Shown here: positions 56,101 to 63,503 of the stretch, piece after piece
Position numbering within the stretch: the stretch's first letter is position 1
How the letters are laid out: each line of letters begins with the position of its first letter
Source: Roseimaritima multifibrata
Lineage (GTDB): Bacteria > Planctomycetota > Planctomycetia > Pirellulales > Pirellulaceae
Assembly: GCF_007741495.1 (NCBI RefSeq)
Contig: NZ_CP036262.1
Coordinates: 3,844,001-3,908,000 of the forward strand
Direction: 5' to 3'
Length of the DNA: 64,000 nt
Program-made: the position numbers and the translations under genes
Notes under the pieces: model-generated
Told to the model about the DNA's origin: nothing
Database searches by the model: none
The model's input: only the letters and a program-made list of their open reading frames with translations

Positions 56101-56593
56101 TCACAGCTTTGATAATCGAAGCCAGGAAATGGCTTCGATTGCTGTTCATTTGAAACACTTGATCGTGAAAGATGGGATATCGCCAACCGATATTTGCATC
56201 ATCTATAACGGCCGGGTGCAAAGTTTCCTCGAATCCAAACTGTCGCCGGCACTTGCGAAGATTGGCGTCGAGCTTTCATTCCAGAAGAATCGTTCGTTCG
56301 AACGACAGCCCAACACGCTGGTTGCCACCACTCCGCATTCTTTTAAGGGCTACGAATCGGAAGTGGTCGTGATTCCCTGCGTAGACAACTATGTCGCTCC
56401 CGGAGGTAAGATTTTGGAGAACAGCCTGTACGTGGCGATGACACGAGCTCGATCGCTGCTTGCGATTTACGGAATGAACCGGGGATCGGAGGCGAGTCAA
56501 AAAGTCGGCGAAACGATTCGTACATGCATTTCAACACAGAATCGTCGCCCACTGATTGAATCGGTCCCCGATGAAAGTGGGCAAGGGCAATAA
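53174..56593 (+). CDS. Double superfamily-1 helicase: Upf1-like module fused to UvrD-like module
   Basis: The product has about 1139 residues (numbering here from the TTG at 53162). An accessory, acidic beta-rich N-domain occupies 1-200. Helicase module 1 (about 215-650) is SF1B Upf1/DNA2-like: GPPGTGKT (226-233), FIDEAG (394-399), GDSKQLAPI (421-429), LSAQHRMHPD (465-474), STVHSQQGSEADI (588-600), NVALSRAR (623-630). Module 2 (about 705-1105) is SF1A UvrD/Rep-like: GVAGSGKS (732-739), FIDEAQD (852-858), RESFRST (917-923), TPHSFKGYESEVV (1057-1069), VAMTRAR (1091-1097). Both ATPase cores look complete; no nuclease domain is seen. It is alone, followed directly by an Rhs fragment. Confidence 0.88.
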   Translation: MPNQMNSSCDDEPNEGQPGVADFEPACFQSCLGLPDGDDQQLKDTAVAVRQEYRDGSRWKRLNCQRVSIFAERDRGTVFVVHVGSSVEFDWTWEGAKAFRPKSLDDNERYSDRFYEEADYEDEILWSGEIVEVDERNGCLFISLDDPERTPKAGPFFVRPFEFLSVLDSIYNGDEFAELRKHLPARLNAAEGDIHPQVSASSDCGLSNLHDWWQHSWSVLWGPPGTGKTWTTGQQIAKVLQDESERILVISTTNRATDAVAVAIGEAAKIHCPNEMDADTLLRIGKGASYQTFVAKELDPMLRGTESETLAQIDRLVQQLQAFESSEDKALARKQIGKLRTSANDQSNRIFVDADRRVVVATAFKAMSYLKDESIRKMVEDGEAPFTTIFIDEAGLISRAAVAALSLLAGRRIVLVGDSKQLAPISRISRILPTRQQIWLASSGLSHLDHTDNIPQAVHLLSAQHRMHPDVCKVVSNFQYDGVLSTAPDRAEMKSTLSPFIADQSRAIWYVLDEEDADLASIRAARGPAKKSWVRGMTAATLRKLFSDAGVRGSHGLFISPFKAQAQQIGKLLAGWGMKTWEASTVHSQQGSEADIVIFDTVNAGSGTWQIPEWKRLVNVALSRAREAVIVLASRSEMEEPYLRPLKQTMTAAFLVNDGKRFVWRDAGKTPSSQAVAVAEPNAGYKSKTSGRMGDQFDGRKGLKPILSQEQQRLTNLDLDGKPRLVRGVAGSGKSIVLCNWLAKTAMRLQDQKDARIWAVYANRSLQKLLQESIESAWTNLHEGDLFDNSEFPWEKVSLLHVKDVLAGMLPSVQMSIESIGFDYDQAAEEFLNRKGSDELLPRCSALFIDEAQDMGPSTLRLLLSIVEQTDKEDANSRSAHIFYDNAQNVYDTKTPKWSDFGLDMRGRSTIMRESFRSTTPITELAVNVLSRLSERSKRQDQQELLQLGLLEKADRSGEAWLRVRYNQIAGPKPIYHSFDNRSQEMASIAVHLKHLIVKDGISPTDICIIYNGRVQSFLESKLSPALAKIGVELSFQKNRSFERQPNTLVATTPHSFKGYESEVVVIPCVDNYVAPGGKILENSLYVAMTRARSLLAIYGMNRGSEASQKVGETIRTCISTQNRRPLIESVPDESGQGQ

Positions 56594-56712
56594 CTACCGT
56601 CAAGATTCGCTTCCCACATGGGCGGCAACGTGTTGTCACGACCAGGTTTACCGATACGTTCACTTTCGACGACGCAGGACGAATGCTGACAGCCGTTAGC
56701 AGTCGTTACAGT
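56590..56712 (+). pseudogene. Fragment of Rhs/YD-repeat core
   Basis: In one frame: VVTTRFTDTFTFDDAGRMLT followed by AVSSRYSNTV, a typical YD repeat. It begins at the end of the helicase gene and stops where the Rhs spacer repeat starts (about 56713). It marks the left end of the array as a recombination scar. Confidence 0.6.
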
Positions 56713-57334
56713 AATACGGTCATGGCGGGGTATGCTCCTCGATCGCCCTGGCTAGAACTTCCATCGCCTGTTTTTGGCGATGCTGTTGAGATCTCTGCCC
56801 GTCGGCGACGAAGGCTCGCAGGTGATCGGGAGCTAAGAATGGTACCTTCTCAGGCGGGCTCTCCGTCTTACCGCCCAGCCACGCGATCACTCCGATCAGA
56901 TAGGGCAAGATCCGCAGCGTCAGGCGGCCATCCATCTGCTCCAGCGGTTGCATCGACTTCGTACACACGCGGCAACGGGCCGGATAACTTCACCGTCGCT
57001 TGTTCGCCTCTCCGGTGAACATCGCGCGGCGTTCGTTTTCGATGAGCGTCGCCTTTCGCTCGGGTCGGCGGCATTTAGTTGACGGTCTGGCAGCGAAAAC
57101 AGGCCCCATGCCAGCTTGTCTGGCATGATGCCGAGATTTCAAATTAGTTAGCATGCCCCTAAAAATACGCCACACCGGATCGGATTGCCGCCGAAGGCGG
57201 CAATCCGATCCGGTGGCGACATACGGGGAGCAACCAGTTCTAAGTTCAAATCTTGCGTTCCTGTCGGGCGAGCCGACGAGGGGACGTGCTGATCGGACGT
57301 CTTCGCAGACGCTAGCTACATCGACGAACCGGTC
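56713..57334. repeat. Rhs array spacer, copy 1 (5'-truncated)
   Basis: Homologous to 58711-59332 and 61738-62358; the first ~320 bp of the full spacer are missing. Holds an antisense frame (56720-56968) conserved in the other copies and the palindrome at 57174-57214. Confidence 0.85.
57174..57214. repeat. Perfect palindrome of Rhs spacer 1
   Basis: 19-bp arms with loop GAA. The outer continuation CGCCA..TGGCG pairs as well if an extra CA is bulged. It lies 120 bp before the Rhs tip start. Confidence 0.9.
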
Positions 57335-58005
57335 ATGAGAGCGGGAACACTAGCAACCGAGCGTCTGTACTACCATCGCAACCAACAATACAGCGTCACC
57401 GCACTCACGGACACAACCGGTACGATCTCCGAACGCTACGCCTATGATGCCTACGGAAAGCTGACCGTGTTGGCTGGTGGCGGGACGGTGCCGGTTCGGC
57501 GTATGGGAACCGTTACACCTATACCGGACGCGAGTGGGACGAGGAACTTGGTCTCTATCACTACCGGGCGAGGATGTACGATCCGGTGGCGGGGCGGTTT
57601 TGTTCGCGTGATCCGATTGGGTTTAAGGGAAGCCCTTGGAACCTATTCGAGTACGTTAGTTCGTCGCCCCTTGCTAACATGGATCCAAGTGGGGAATCGC
57701 GCATTATCGCGGTAGGCTGTGGGGGTTGCATGGCAGCTTTGGGTCCAGGCGCCGTTGTATGCCTTTTCGCAAATGAAGCGTTTAATGACAGCATCGGAGA
57801 GTGTTATAAGTCTTATTGGAATGATCTCCCCTGGATACATCGTCAAGCGACAAAACTGGCCTGCATTGGGTGTGTGCTTCGTGTGGCTGGACCGGTCGTA
57901 TACCGCTGGGTCATCAGAAATGCGGGCGCTTGCGGACCTAACGCATGGGAACAGATCGCCGTTCGTAGCGAACGCGTAATTCGTTTTTCGGTCTTGCTAC
58001 AATGA
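57335..58005 (+). pseudogene. Orphan Rhs tip 1, frameshifted
   Basis: The conserved core starts MRAGTLATERLYYHRNQQYS and SERYAYDAYGK. A 4-base deletion near 57490 (compare tip 3) shifts the frame, and the core resumes in a second frame with LGLYHYRARMYDPVAGRF-type codons to DPIGFKGSPW. The variable end (about 57665-58005) has Cys pairs and hydrophobic stretches (AVGCGGCMAALGPGAVVCLF, CIGCVLRVAGPVVYRW). It is unlike the ends of tips 2 and 3, and no toxin family is recognised. No ribosome site precedes the ATG. Confidence 0.75.
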
Positions 58006-58403
58006 GCGACGAGGCTTTTATGAGTTACCGCAATGACAATTGGTTGGCTTTGGTTTTAGCCAGCGTATTCATGCCGCTTGTATTGGTCACGTCCGTGTGG
58101 CCGCACGAGCTACTCCTTAGTTGCTTGAATTTCTTCGGAATTTTTGCCACATGTTTCTTTGCCGTTCTTTCCCTCGGAAGCTCGTTGCTAACGCGTTCTC
58201 GGTGGCGTCAGGTTCAGCTTTTTCTTTTGCCATTTGTAGTAATACCTGCATTTTTGTTCTATAAGTTGATCAGCGATATTTTTCTACTAGAAGCAGTTTT
58301 TCTTTACACGGGCATTTTTTGGATATCCATTCTTTCTGTTGCCACCATAAGGGAAAGTAGAGCTCATCCAAAGGAAAGGCGGTCCCTCGACAAAAAAGAA
58401 TGA
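58002..58403 (+). CDS. Membrane protein, candidate immunity partner of Rhs tip 1
   Basis: The product has 133 residues. The ATG overlaps the tip's stop (ATGA). Four hydrophobic segments (LALVLASVFMPLVLVTSVW, LLSCLNFFGIFATCFFAVL, VQLFLLPFVVIPAFLFY, FLYTGIFWISILSVATI). The last codons (DKKE, stop) lie in the start of the next spacer repeat. Position directly after an Rhs tip is that of an immunity gene; a membrane location suggests a toxin acting at the membrane. Confidence 0.65.
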   Translation: MSDEAFMSYRNDNWLALVLASVFMPLVLVTSVWPHELLLSCLNFFGIFATCFFAVLSLGSSLLTRSRWRQVQLFLLPFVVIPAFLFYKLISDIFLLEAVFLYTGIFWISILSVATIRESRAHPKERRSLDKKE

Positions 58404-59332
58404 CTGAGTCGGGAAATGACGACGAGTAGGTCTCCTCTGTGTCATTCTTTTTCTTTAGCTGCTGACTGCCGGGGTTAGCTGCGGTTTGGACCGCAGTGGC
58501 GTGTAAGAGGTAGCGAGCGGTTTTGATCCGCTCGCTTGTCACGCAGTTCCGACTGGCAGCCTGATTCGCCGCCCCAAGAGATAAGTTTTACCGGCTTTGA
58601 AGGTTGGTACTTCGTTGATTGCGGCAGATAACACCGGAGCGGCGATACAGGAAGAGGGCCACGTGGATAGCAGCTTTCCGAAAGTCGATTCATGGAGCGG
58701 AGCAATCGTTGCACGATCATGGCGGGGGATGCTCCTCGATCGCCCCGGCTAGAACTTCTGTCGCCTGCTCTTGGCGATGCTGTTGAGCTTTTTGTCCGTC
58801 AGCGACGAAGGCTCACAGGTGATCTGGAGCTAATAATGGCACTTTTTCAGGCGGGCTCTCCGTCTTACCGCCCAGCCATGCGATCACTCCGATCAGATAC
58901 GGTAAGATCCGTAGCGTCAGGCGGCCATCCATCTGCTCCAGCGGTTGCATCGACTTCGTACACACGCGGCAACGGGCCGGATAACTTCGCCGATGTTTGT
59001 TAGTGTCTCCCGTGACCATCGCCCGTCGATCGTCTTCGATGAGCGCCGCCTTTCGCTCGGGACGGCGGCATTTAGTTGACGGTCTGGCAGCGAGAACAGG
59101 CCCCATGCCAGCTTGCCTGGCACGATGCCGAGATTTCAAATTAGTTCGCATGCCCTCAAAAATACGCAACCGGATCGGATTTGCCGCCTTTGGCGGCAAA
59201 TCCGATCCGGTTGCAACATACGGGGAGCAACCAGTTCTCATTTCAAATCTTGCGTTCCTGTCGGGCGAGCCGACGAGGGGACGTGCTGATCGGACGGCTT
59301 GCGCAGACGCTAGCTACATCGACGAACCGGTC
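58390..59332. repeat. Rhs array spacer, copy 2 (full)
   Basis: Begins ACAAAAAAGAATGACTGAG. Contains hairpins GCGAGCGG..CCGCTCGC and CTGCGGT..ACCGCAG near 58486-58540, then the 23-bp palindrome at 59166, and ends in the Rhs core. Copies at 61431 and 63490 start the same way. Confidence 0.88.
59166..59214. repeat. Perfect palindrome of Rhs spacer 2
   Basis: 23-bp perfect arms (starting GCAACCGGATCGG) with loop TTT. It differs from copy 3 by paired changes in both arms (GCAACC/GGTTGC here, GCCACC/GGTGGC there; one extra T-A pair). Confidence 0.92.
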
Positions 59333-60418
59333 ATGAGAGCGGGAACGCTAGCAACCGAGCGTCTGTACTACCATCGCAACCAACAGTACAGCGTCACAGC
59401 ACTGACGGATACGACCGGTGCGATCAGTGAACGTTACGCCTACGATGCCTATGGTGAACTCACGGTGCTGGCTGGCGGTGGGACGGTGCTTTCGGGTTCA
59501 GCGTATGATAACCGGTATACCTTTACGGGCCGTGAGTGGGACGAAGAGCTTGGGCTTTATCACTACCGGGCGCGGATGTACGATCCGGTGGCGGGAGGAT
59601 TCGTGTCCCGCGACCCGATTGGGTATATTGACGGTGCCGGGCTTTACACTCCCTATTTTTTGCCGGAGGGACTCGATCCTTATGATTACTTCCAAATCGC
59701 TGTTGAGAATCCCTACTTGCCACAGCCATATCTTCCAGATTTCATTGATCCTTATGGAGACCTCGAAGCCGGACTGAGCAAGTGCTCCGCGTATGCTACG
59801 CAGTACCCTTGCAGCAGCACAAGGTTTAGCGAAGGTAATTGCGACGACAGGTTGATTGACGGCGTAATACCAGCAAAGGGATGCAAATGCAGCAACTCGA
59901 AAGATGGTGCAGTTATCCAGCAAAGTGAATGTCAGAGCCAATTGGAGGCGGCAAAGGGCAATGTCAACTTGGGCGTGGCGAACGTTGTCTTGGGCAATGT
60001 TTACTGCAGCCAGAGATGCGGAGGTTCTAATTACGGATTGACGTGCTGGCGTCCAATTCAGCGAGGGCCATCGGCAGGGAAGTTGGAAATTGGTGTTTGT
60101 ATTCCTATAGCCAATCAGAGCGGTTGCAATGCGGAGGCGCTTACCGCAGACGAACTTACGCATGTCACCTACCTAGTGATGTCGGTCACCACGAACCCAG
60201 GTACAGCTAACGGAGACATGATGGGGTTGTTTGACCGTGATAAATTCGAAGACAAAGCATATCGCGCCCAGTGTGACATTGAGCCTAGCAACCGCTGCTT
60301 GAAGGATGGTGAGAGAGTTGCTTATGTTGAGGGGTGCGTCCTTCGAAGAAAGCCGCAAAGCACACTCGGCGCAAACGTGACGTCGATCCGTAACGCATGC
60401 GATCGTTTTCAATGGTAG
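59333..60418 (+). CDS. Orphan Rhs tip 2 with Cys-rich C-terminus
   Basis: The product has 361 residues from the ATG at 59333; the frame is open upstream to 58997 through the spacer. The Rhs core end is complete: YHRNQQYSVTALTDTTGA, RYAYDAYGEL, FTGREWDEELGLYHYRARMY, DPVAGGFVSRDPIGYIDG. The variable part (about 110-361) has ~20 Cys (CKCSNSKDG, CSQRCGGSNYGLTC), suggesting an extracytoplasmic disulphide-rich domain. No catalytic motif recognised. The stop overlaps the start of the next gene. Confidence 0.75.
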   Translation: MRAGTLATERLYYHRNQQYSVTALTDTTGAISERYAYDAYGELTVLAGGGTVLSGSAYDNRYTFTGREWDEELGLYHYRARMYDPVAGGFVSRDPIGYIDGAGLYTPYFLPEGLDPYDYFQIAVENPYLPQPYLPDFIDPYGDLEAGLSKCSAYATQYPCSSTRFSEGNCDDRLIDGVIPAKGCKCSNSKDGAVIQQSECQSQLEAAKGNVNLGVANVVLGNVYCSQRCGGSNYGLTCWRPIQRGPSAGKLEIGVCIPIANQSGCNAEALTADELTHVTYLVMSVTTNPGTANGDMMGLFDRDKFEDKAYRAQCDIEPSNRCLKDGERVAYVEGCVLRRKPQSTLGANVTSIRNACDRFQW

Positions 60419-61401
60419 CCATAAAGAAACTGAACTACAGATTTCTTGTCCTTCTCGTGAGAGTGACTATCGTAGGGGCTGCGTTATACTTAGCCTGCTT
60501 TGCTTCATACGTTGTCAAGTCAAGCGGAGGTTCTGCGGGTGGTTTGCAGATGACGAGCCGCACCGTAAGTTATGGTTTTCCTGCCGAGTATGAAATTGCT
60601 ATAGTCACTGCCCCTGGCGCAAGTTGGTCAACAGTCCACTTCTCTGCTGCTGCCGTGTTCTTTGACGTAACCTGGGCTGGTCTATTTGCCCTTGCCCTTT
60701 TTCCACGTCGCGGAAAACCAAACTGGTTTTGGCGACATGTCGTTCTTTTCTGCAGTCTTTCCATCTTGTGCTGCGAAATTGCTTGGGGCATCAAGGCTAG
60801 CACTAAGGCAATTGGGCATGGGGTTGCGTTGGAGGAACGTGGCGCTTCTGTGTACTTTGAAAAGGGAGGCAGTCGTTTCCTTTCTTTGACGAACCTTTCG
60901 AGCTTCATTTCTCCGGATTACGACGCACAGCTTGCTGACATCACTTTCTCGGATACGCTAATTTTGCCATTCAGTAAGCCTGGATTCGAAAAGCCCCGCC
61001 CCACATCGACTGTGATCTTTCGTGGCAGGAAGCTCTCGACAGAAACCATTGAACTTGCGTTGGAACAAATAGACTCGAGTAAGTTTTCTGTACTAATAAT
61101 AAGTACAGAGGAGCTTTCAGGGCTTCCGGATGTTAGTAGATGCCAGAATCTGAAGCGTATTTATTTCAACGGCACACAGTTTAAAGATGTTTCAACGGAT
61201 GCGAGAAACCTTGGCTCCCGGGTTGAATACCTCGATCTCGCCTATTCGAATATTTCGCTATCGTCGGTCTTGAAGTTTCTTGAGGCACCAGCGTTACGAG
61301 AGATTGATATAACGGGCTGCGGACTCGACGTTTCCAGGGTTTTGAGAAGCGCTCCAGACCATGTCGTAGTAAAGCACGCGGATCCGCTACCGTCGATATA
61401 A
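60412..61401 (+). CDS. Membrane protein with leucine-rich-like C-terminus, candidate immunity partner of tip 2
   Basis: The product has 329 residues; the ATG at 60412 overlaps the tip's TAG by 7 bases. Two to three membrane segments in the first 130 residues (FLVLLVRVTIVGAALYLACFASYVV, FDVTWAGLFALALF, VVLFCSLSILCCEIAWGI), then a soluble domain with LRR-like strands (CQNLKRIYFNGTQFKDVS, VEYLDLAYSNISL, LREIDITGCGL). Its place after an Rhs tip argues for immunity; the repeats may bind the Cys-rich toxin. Confidence 0.6.
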   Translation: MVAIKKLNYRFLVLLVRVTIVGAALYLACFASYVVKSSGGSAGGLQMTSRTVSYGFPAEYEIAIVTAPGASWSTVHFSAAAVFFDVTWAGLFALALFPRRGKPNWFWRHVVLFCSLSILCCEIAWGIKASTKAIGHGVALEERGASVYFEKGGSRFLSLTNLSSFISPDYDAQLADITFSDTLILPFSKPGFEKPRPTSTVIFRGRKLSTETIELALEQIDSSKFSVLIISTEELSGLPDVSRCQNLKRIYFNGTQFKDVSTDARNLGSRVEYLDLAYSNISLSSVLKFLEAPALREIDITGCGLDVSRVLRSAPDHVVVKHADPLPSI

Positions 61402-61430
61402 AGGAAAGGCTGTGCCGAGTCAGTGCGTCC

Positions 61431-62358
61431 ACAAAAAAGGAATGACTGAGCCGGGGGATGACGACGAGTAGATCCTCTGTGTGCCATTCTTATTTCTTTA
61501 GCTGCGGTTTAAACCGCAGTGGCGTGTAAGAGGTAGCGAGCGGTTTTGATCCGCTCGCTTGTCACGCTGTGCTGGTGGACTGCCTGTTTTGCCGCCCCAA
61601 GAGATAAGTTTGACCGGCTTTGAAGGTTGATGCTTCAATGTTTGCGGCGAATTGCACCGGAGCGGCGATACAGGAAGAGGGCCGCGTGGATAGCAGCTTT
61701 TTGGGAGTCGATCCATGGAGTGGATCAATGGTTGCTCGATCATGGCGGGGTGGGATGCTCTTTGGTCGATCCGGTTAGAACTTCTATCGCCTGGACTTGA
61801 CGATGCTTTCGGGCTTTTTGCCCGTCGGCGACGAAGGCTCGCAGGTGATCGGGAGCTAAGAAGGGCACCTTCTCAGGCGGGCTCTCCGTCTTACCGCCCA
61901 GCCACGCGATCACTCCGATCAGATACGGCAAGATCCGTAGTGTCAGGCGGCCATCCATCTGCTCCGGCGGTTGCATCGGCTTCGTACACATGCGGCAGCG
62001 GGCCGAATAACTTCACCGTCGCTTGTTCGCCTCTCCGGTGAACATCGCGCGGCGTTCGTTTTCGCTGAGTGTTGCCTTTCGATCGGGACGTGCGATATAT
62101 CAGTTAACGGCCTGGAAGCGACAATAGGCCCCATGCCAGCTTGCCTGGCACGATGCCGAGATTTCAAATTAGTTCGCATGCCCCCTAAAAATACGCCACC
62201 GGATCGGATTGCCGCCGAAGGCGGCAATCCGATCCGGTGGCGACATACGGGGAGCAACCACCTCTAATTTCAAATCTCGCGTTCCTGTCGGGCGAGCCGA
62301 CAAGGGGACGTGCTGATCGGACGGCTTCGCAGACGCTAGCTACATCGACGAACCGGTC
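61431..62358. repeat. Rhs array spacer, copy 3 (full)
   Basis: Begins ACAAAAAAGGAATGACTGAG. Same order of hairpins as copy 2, with palindrome at 62194 and the Rhs core at its end. The antisense 81-codon frame (61498-61743) is kept, as at 58475-58720 and 63575-63820. Confidence 0.88.
62194..62242. repeat. Perfect palindrome of Rhs spacer 3
   Basis: 23-bp perfect arms (starting CGCCACCGGATCGG) with loop GAA. Confidence 0.92.
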
Positions 62359-63216
62359 ATGAGAGCGGGAACGCTAGCAACCGAGCGTCTGTACTACCAT
62401 CGCAACCAACAGTACAGCGTCACAGCACTGACCGACACGACAGGAACGATCTCTGAACGCTATGCGTACGACGCGTACGGCAAACCGACCGTGCTGACTG
62501 GCAGCGGGACGGTATTGTCCGGTTCGGCGTATGGGAACCGTTACACCTATACGGGACGGGAGTGGGACGGGGACCTTGGGCTGTATCACTATCGGGCGCG
62601 GATGTATGATCCTGTGGCGGGGTGGTTCGTGTCTCGTGATCCAGTCGGTTACACTGATAGTGCGTCTCTGTATTGCGCATCAATGTTATTGATGCTGGTT
62701 GACCCTGCTGGCAATGCGGGAATCTGGGAGCCTCGGGATCCGCGACATGGAGGCCCTCATCCTAGAGTGTTGTTGCCTCGTGATCCGCCTCCACCGCCGG
62801 AGCCACTGACGCTTGATCAGTCCGCAGCCTATGCCGCATGCGCTGACACTTCTTATTCACGTTGTGGCGGGTGCACTCAGGAGTCGTGTGAAGCAGCGGT
62901 AGCCGCATTCATTCAAGCGGTGGATGATAGCTGGCTAATTGGTGTCCCATTTATTGGGCCGGTTGGGCCTCACACTTGTGAACGACTAGCAAACGATATA
63001 ATAAGGCGAATCCCTGAGTTAGAGAACAATCCTTGCGTCGCCTACGCAAGTGTTACTATCGTGAGGGACTCCCGATCCACACATCCAACGAGGCCGCCGA
63101 CTCATGCCTGGGCAACTCTGAAGTTATGCAATGGCGCTACCATCAATGGAGACAATCACGCCAACGGTGGTGAAGATCAGATTTGGGTTGGATCTCCATC
63201 GAACAATTCAGACTGA
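62359..63216 (+). CDS. Orphan Rhs tip 3
   Basis: The product has 285 residues. Core end as in tip 2 (YHRNQQYSVTALTDTTGT, YTGREWDGDLGLYHYRARMY, FVSRDPVGYTDS), then a variable part from about residue 105: a Pro-rich linker (DPRHGGPHPRVLLPRDPPPPPEP written here in part) and a domain with CADTSYSRCGGCTQESCEAA, LIGVPFIGPVGPHTCERLA and THAWATLKLCNGATINGDNH. The His/Asp-rich end could be catalytic, but no family is recognised. No ribosome site before the ATG. Confidence 0.75.
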   Translation: MRAGTLATERLYYHRNQQYSVTALTDTTGTISERYAYDAYGKPTVLTGSGTVLSGSAYGNRYTYTGREWDGDLGLYHYRARMYDPVAGWFVSRDPVGYTDSASLYCASMLLMLVDPAGNAGIWEPRDPRHGGPHPRVLLPRDPPPPPEPLTLDQSAAYAACADTSYSRCGGCTQESCEAAVAAFIQAVDDSWLIGVPFIGPVGPHTCERLANDIIRRIPELENNPCVAYASVTIVRDSRSTHPTRPPTHAWATLKLCNGATINGDNHANGGEDQIWVGSPSNNSD

Positions 63217-63227
63217 AAGGGTTGGCC

Positions 63228-63503
63228 TTGGATGCGTATAAACCCCCTGTGGAACCTTGTTCTACGTATACCGAAAGAAAGAAAAGCGTAATTGCGGGCA
63301 AACTTCGGTGGCCGTTCATTGCGGTATGCGTCGTTGGACTTGGACTCGTATTTCAGCATAGCCTGTCGGATTTTTTTCGATGCGTTGGGGACCCTGAAGG
63401 AAAAGGGATTGCATTTGGGGCTGGCGGACTTTTGGGGCTGATTATCGCGATGTTGTTTATTGGAATTGTTCATTGGCGCTGCGAAGTTCACAAAAAAGAA
63501 TGA
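63228..63503 (+). CDS. Small membrane protein, candidate immunity partner of tip 3
   Basis: The product has about 91 residues from TTG at 63228 (TTG at 63222 equally possible; GAAAGGG upstream). Two hydrophobic segments (WPFIAVCVVGLGLVFQ, GIAFGAGGLLGLIIAMLFIGIVHW). It ends HKKE, stop, at the start of spacer copy 4, as in the gene after tip 1. Confidence 0.55.
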   Translation: MDAYKPPVEPCSTYTERKKSVIAGKLRWPFIAVCVVGLGLVFQHSLSDFFRCVGDPEGKGIAFGAGGLLGLIIAMLFIGIVHWRCEVHKKE

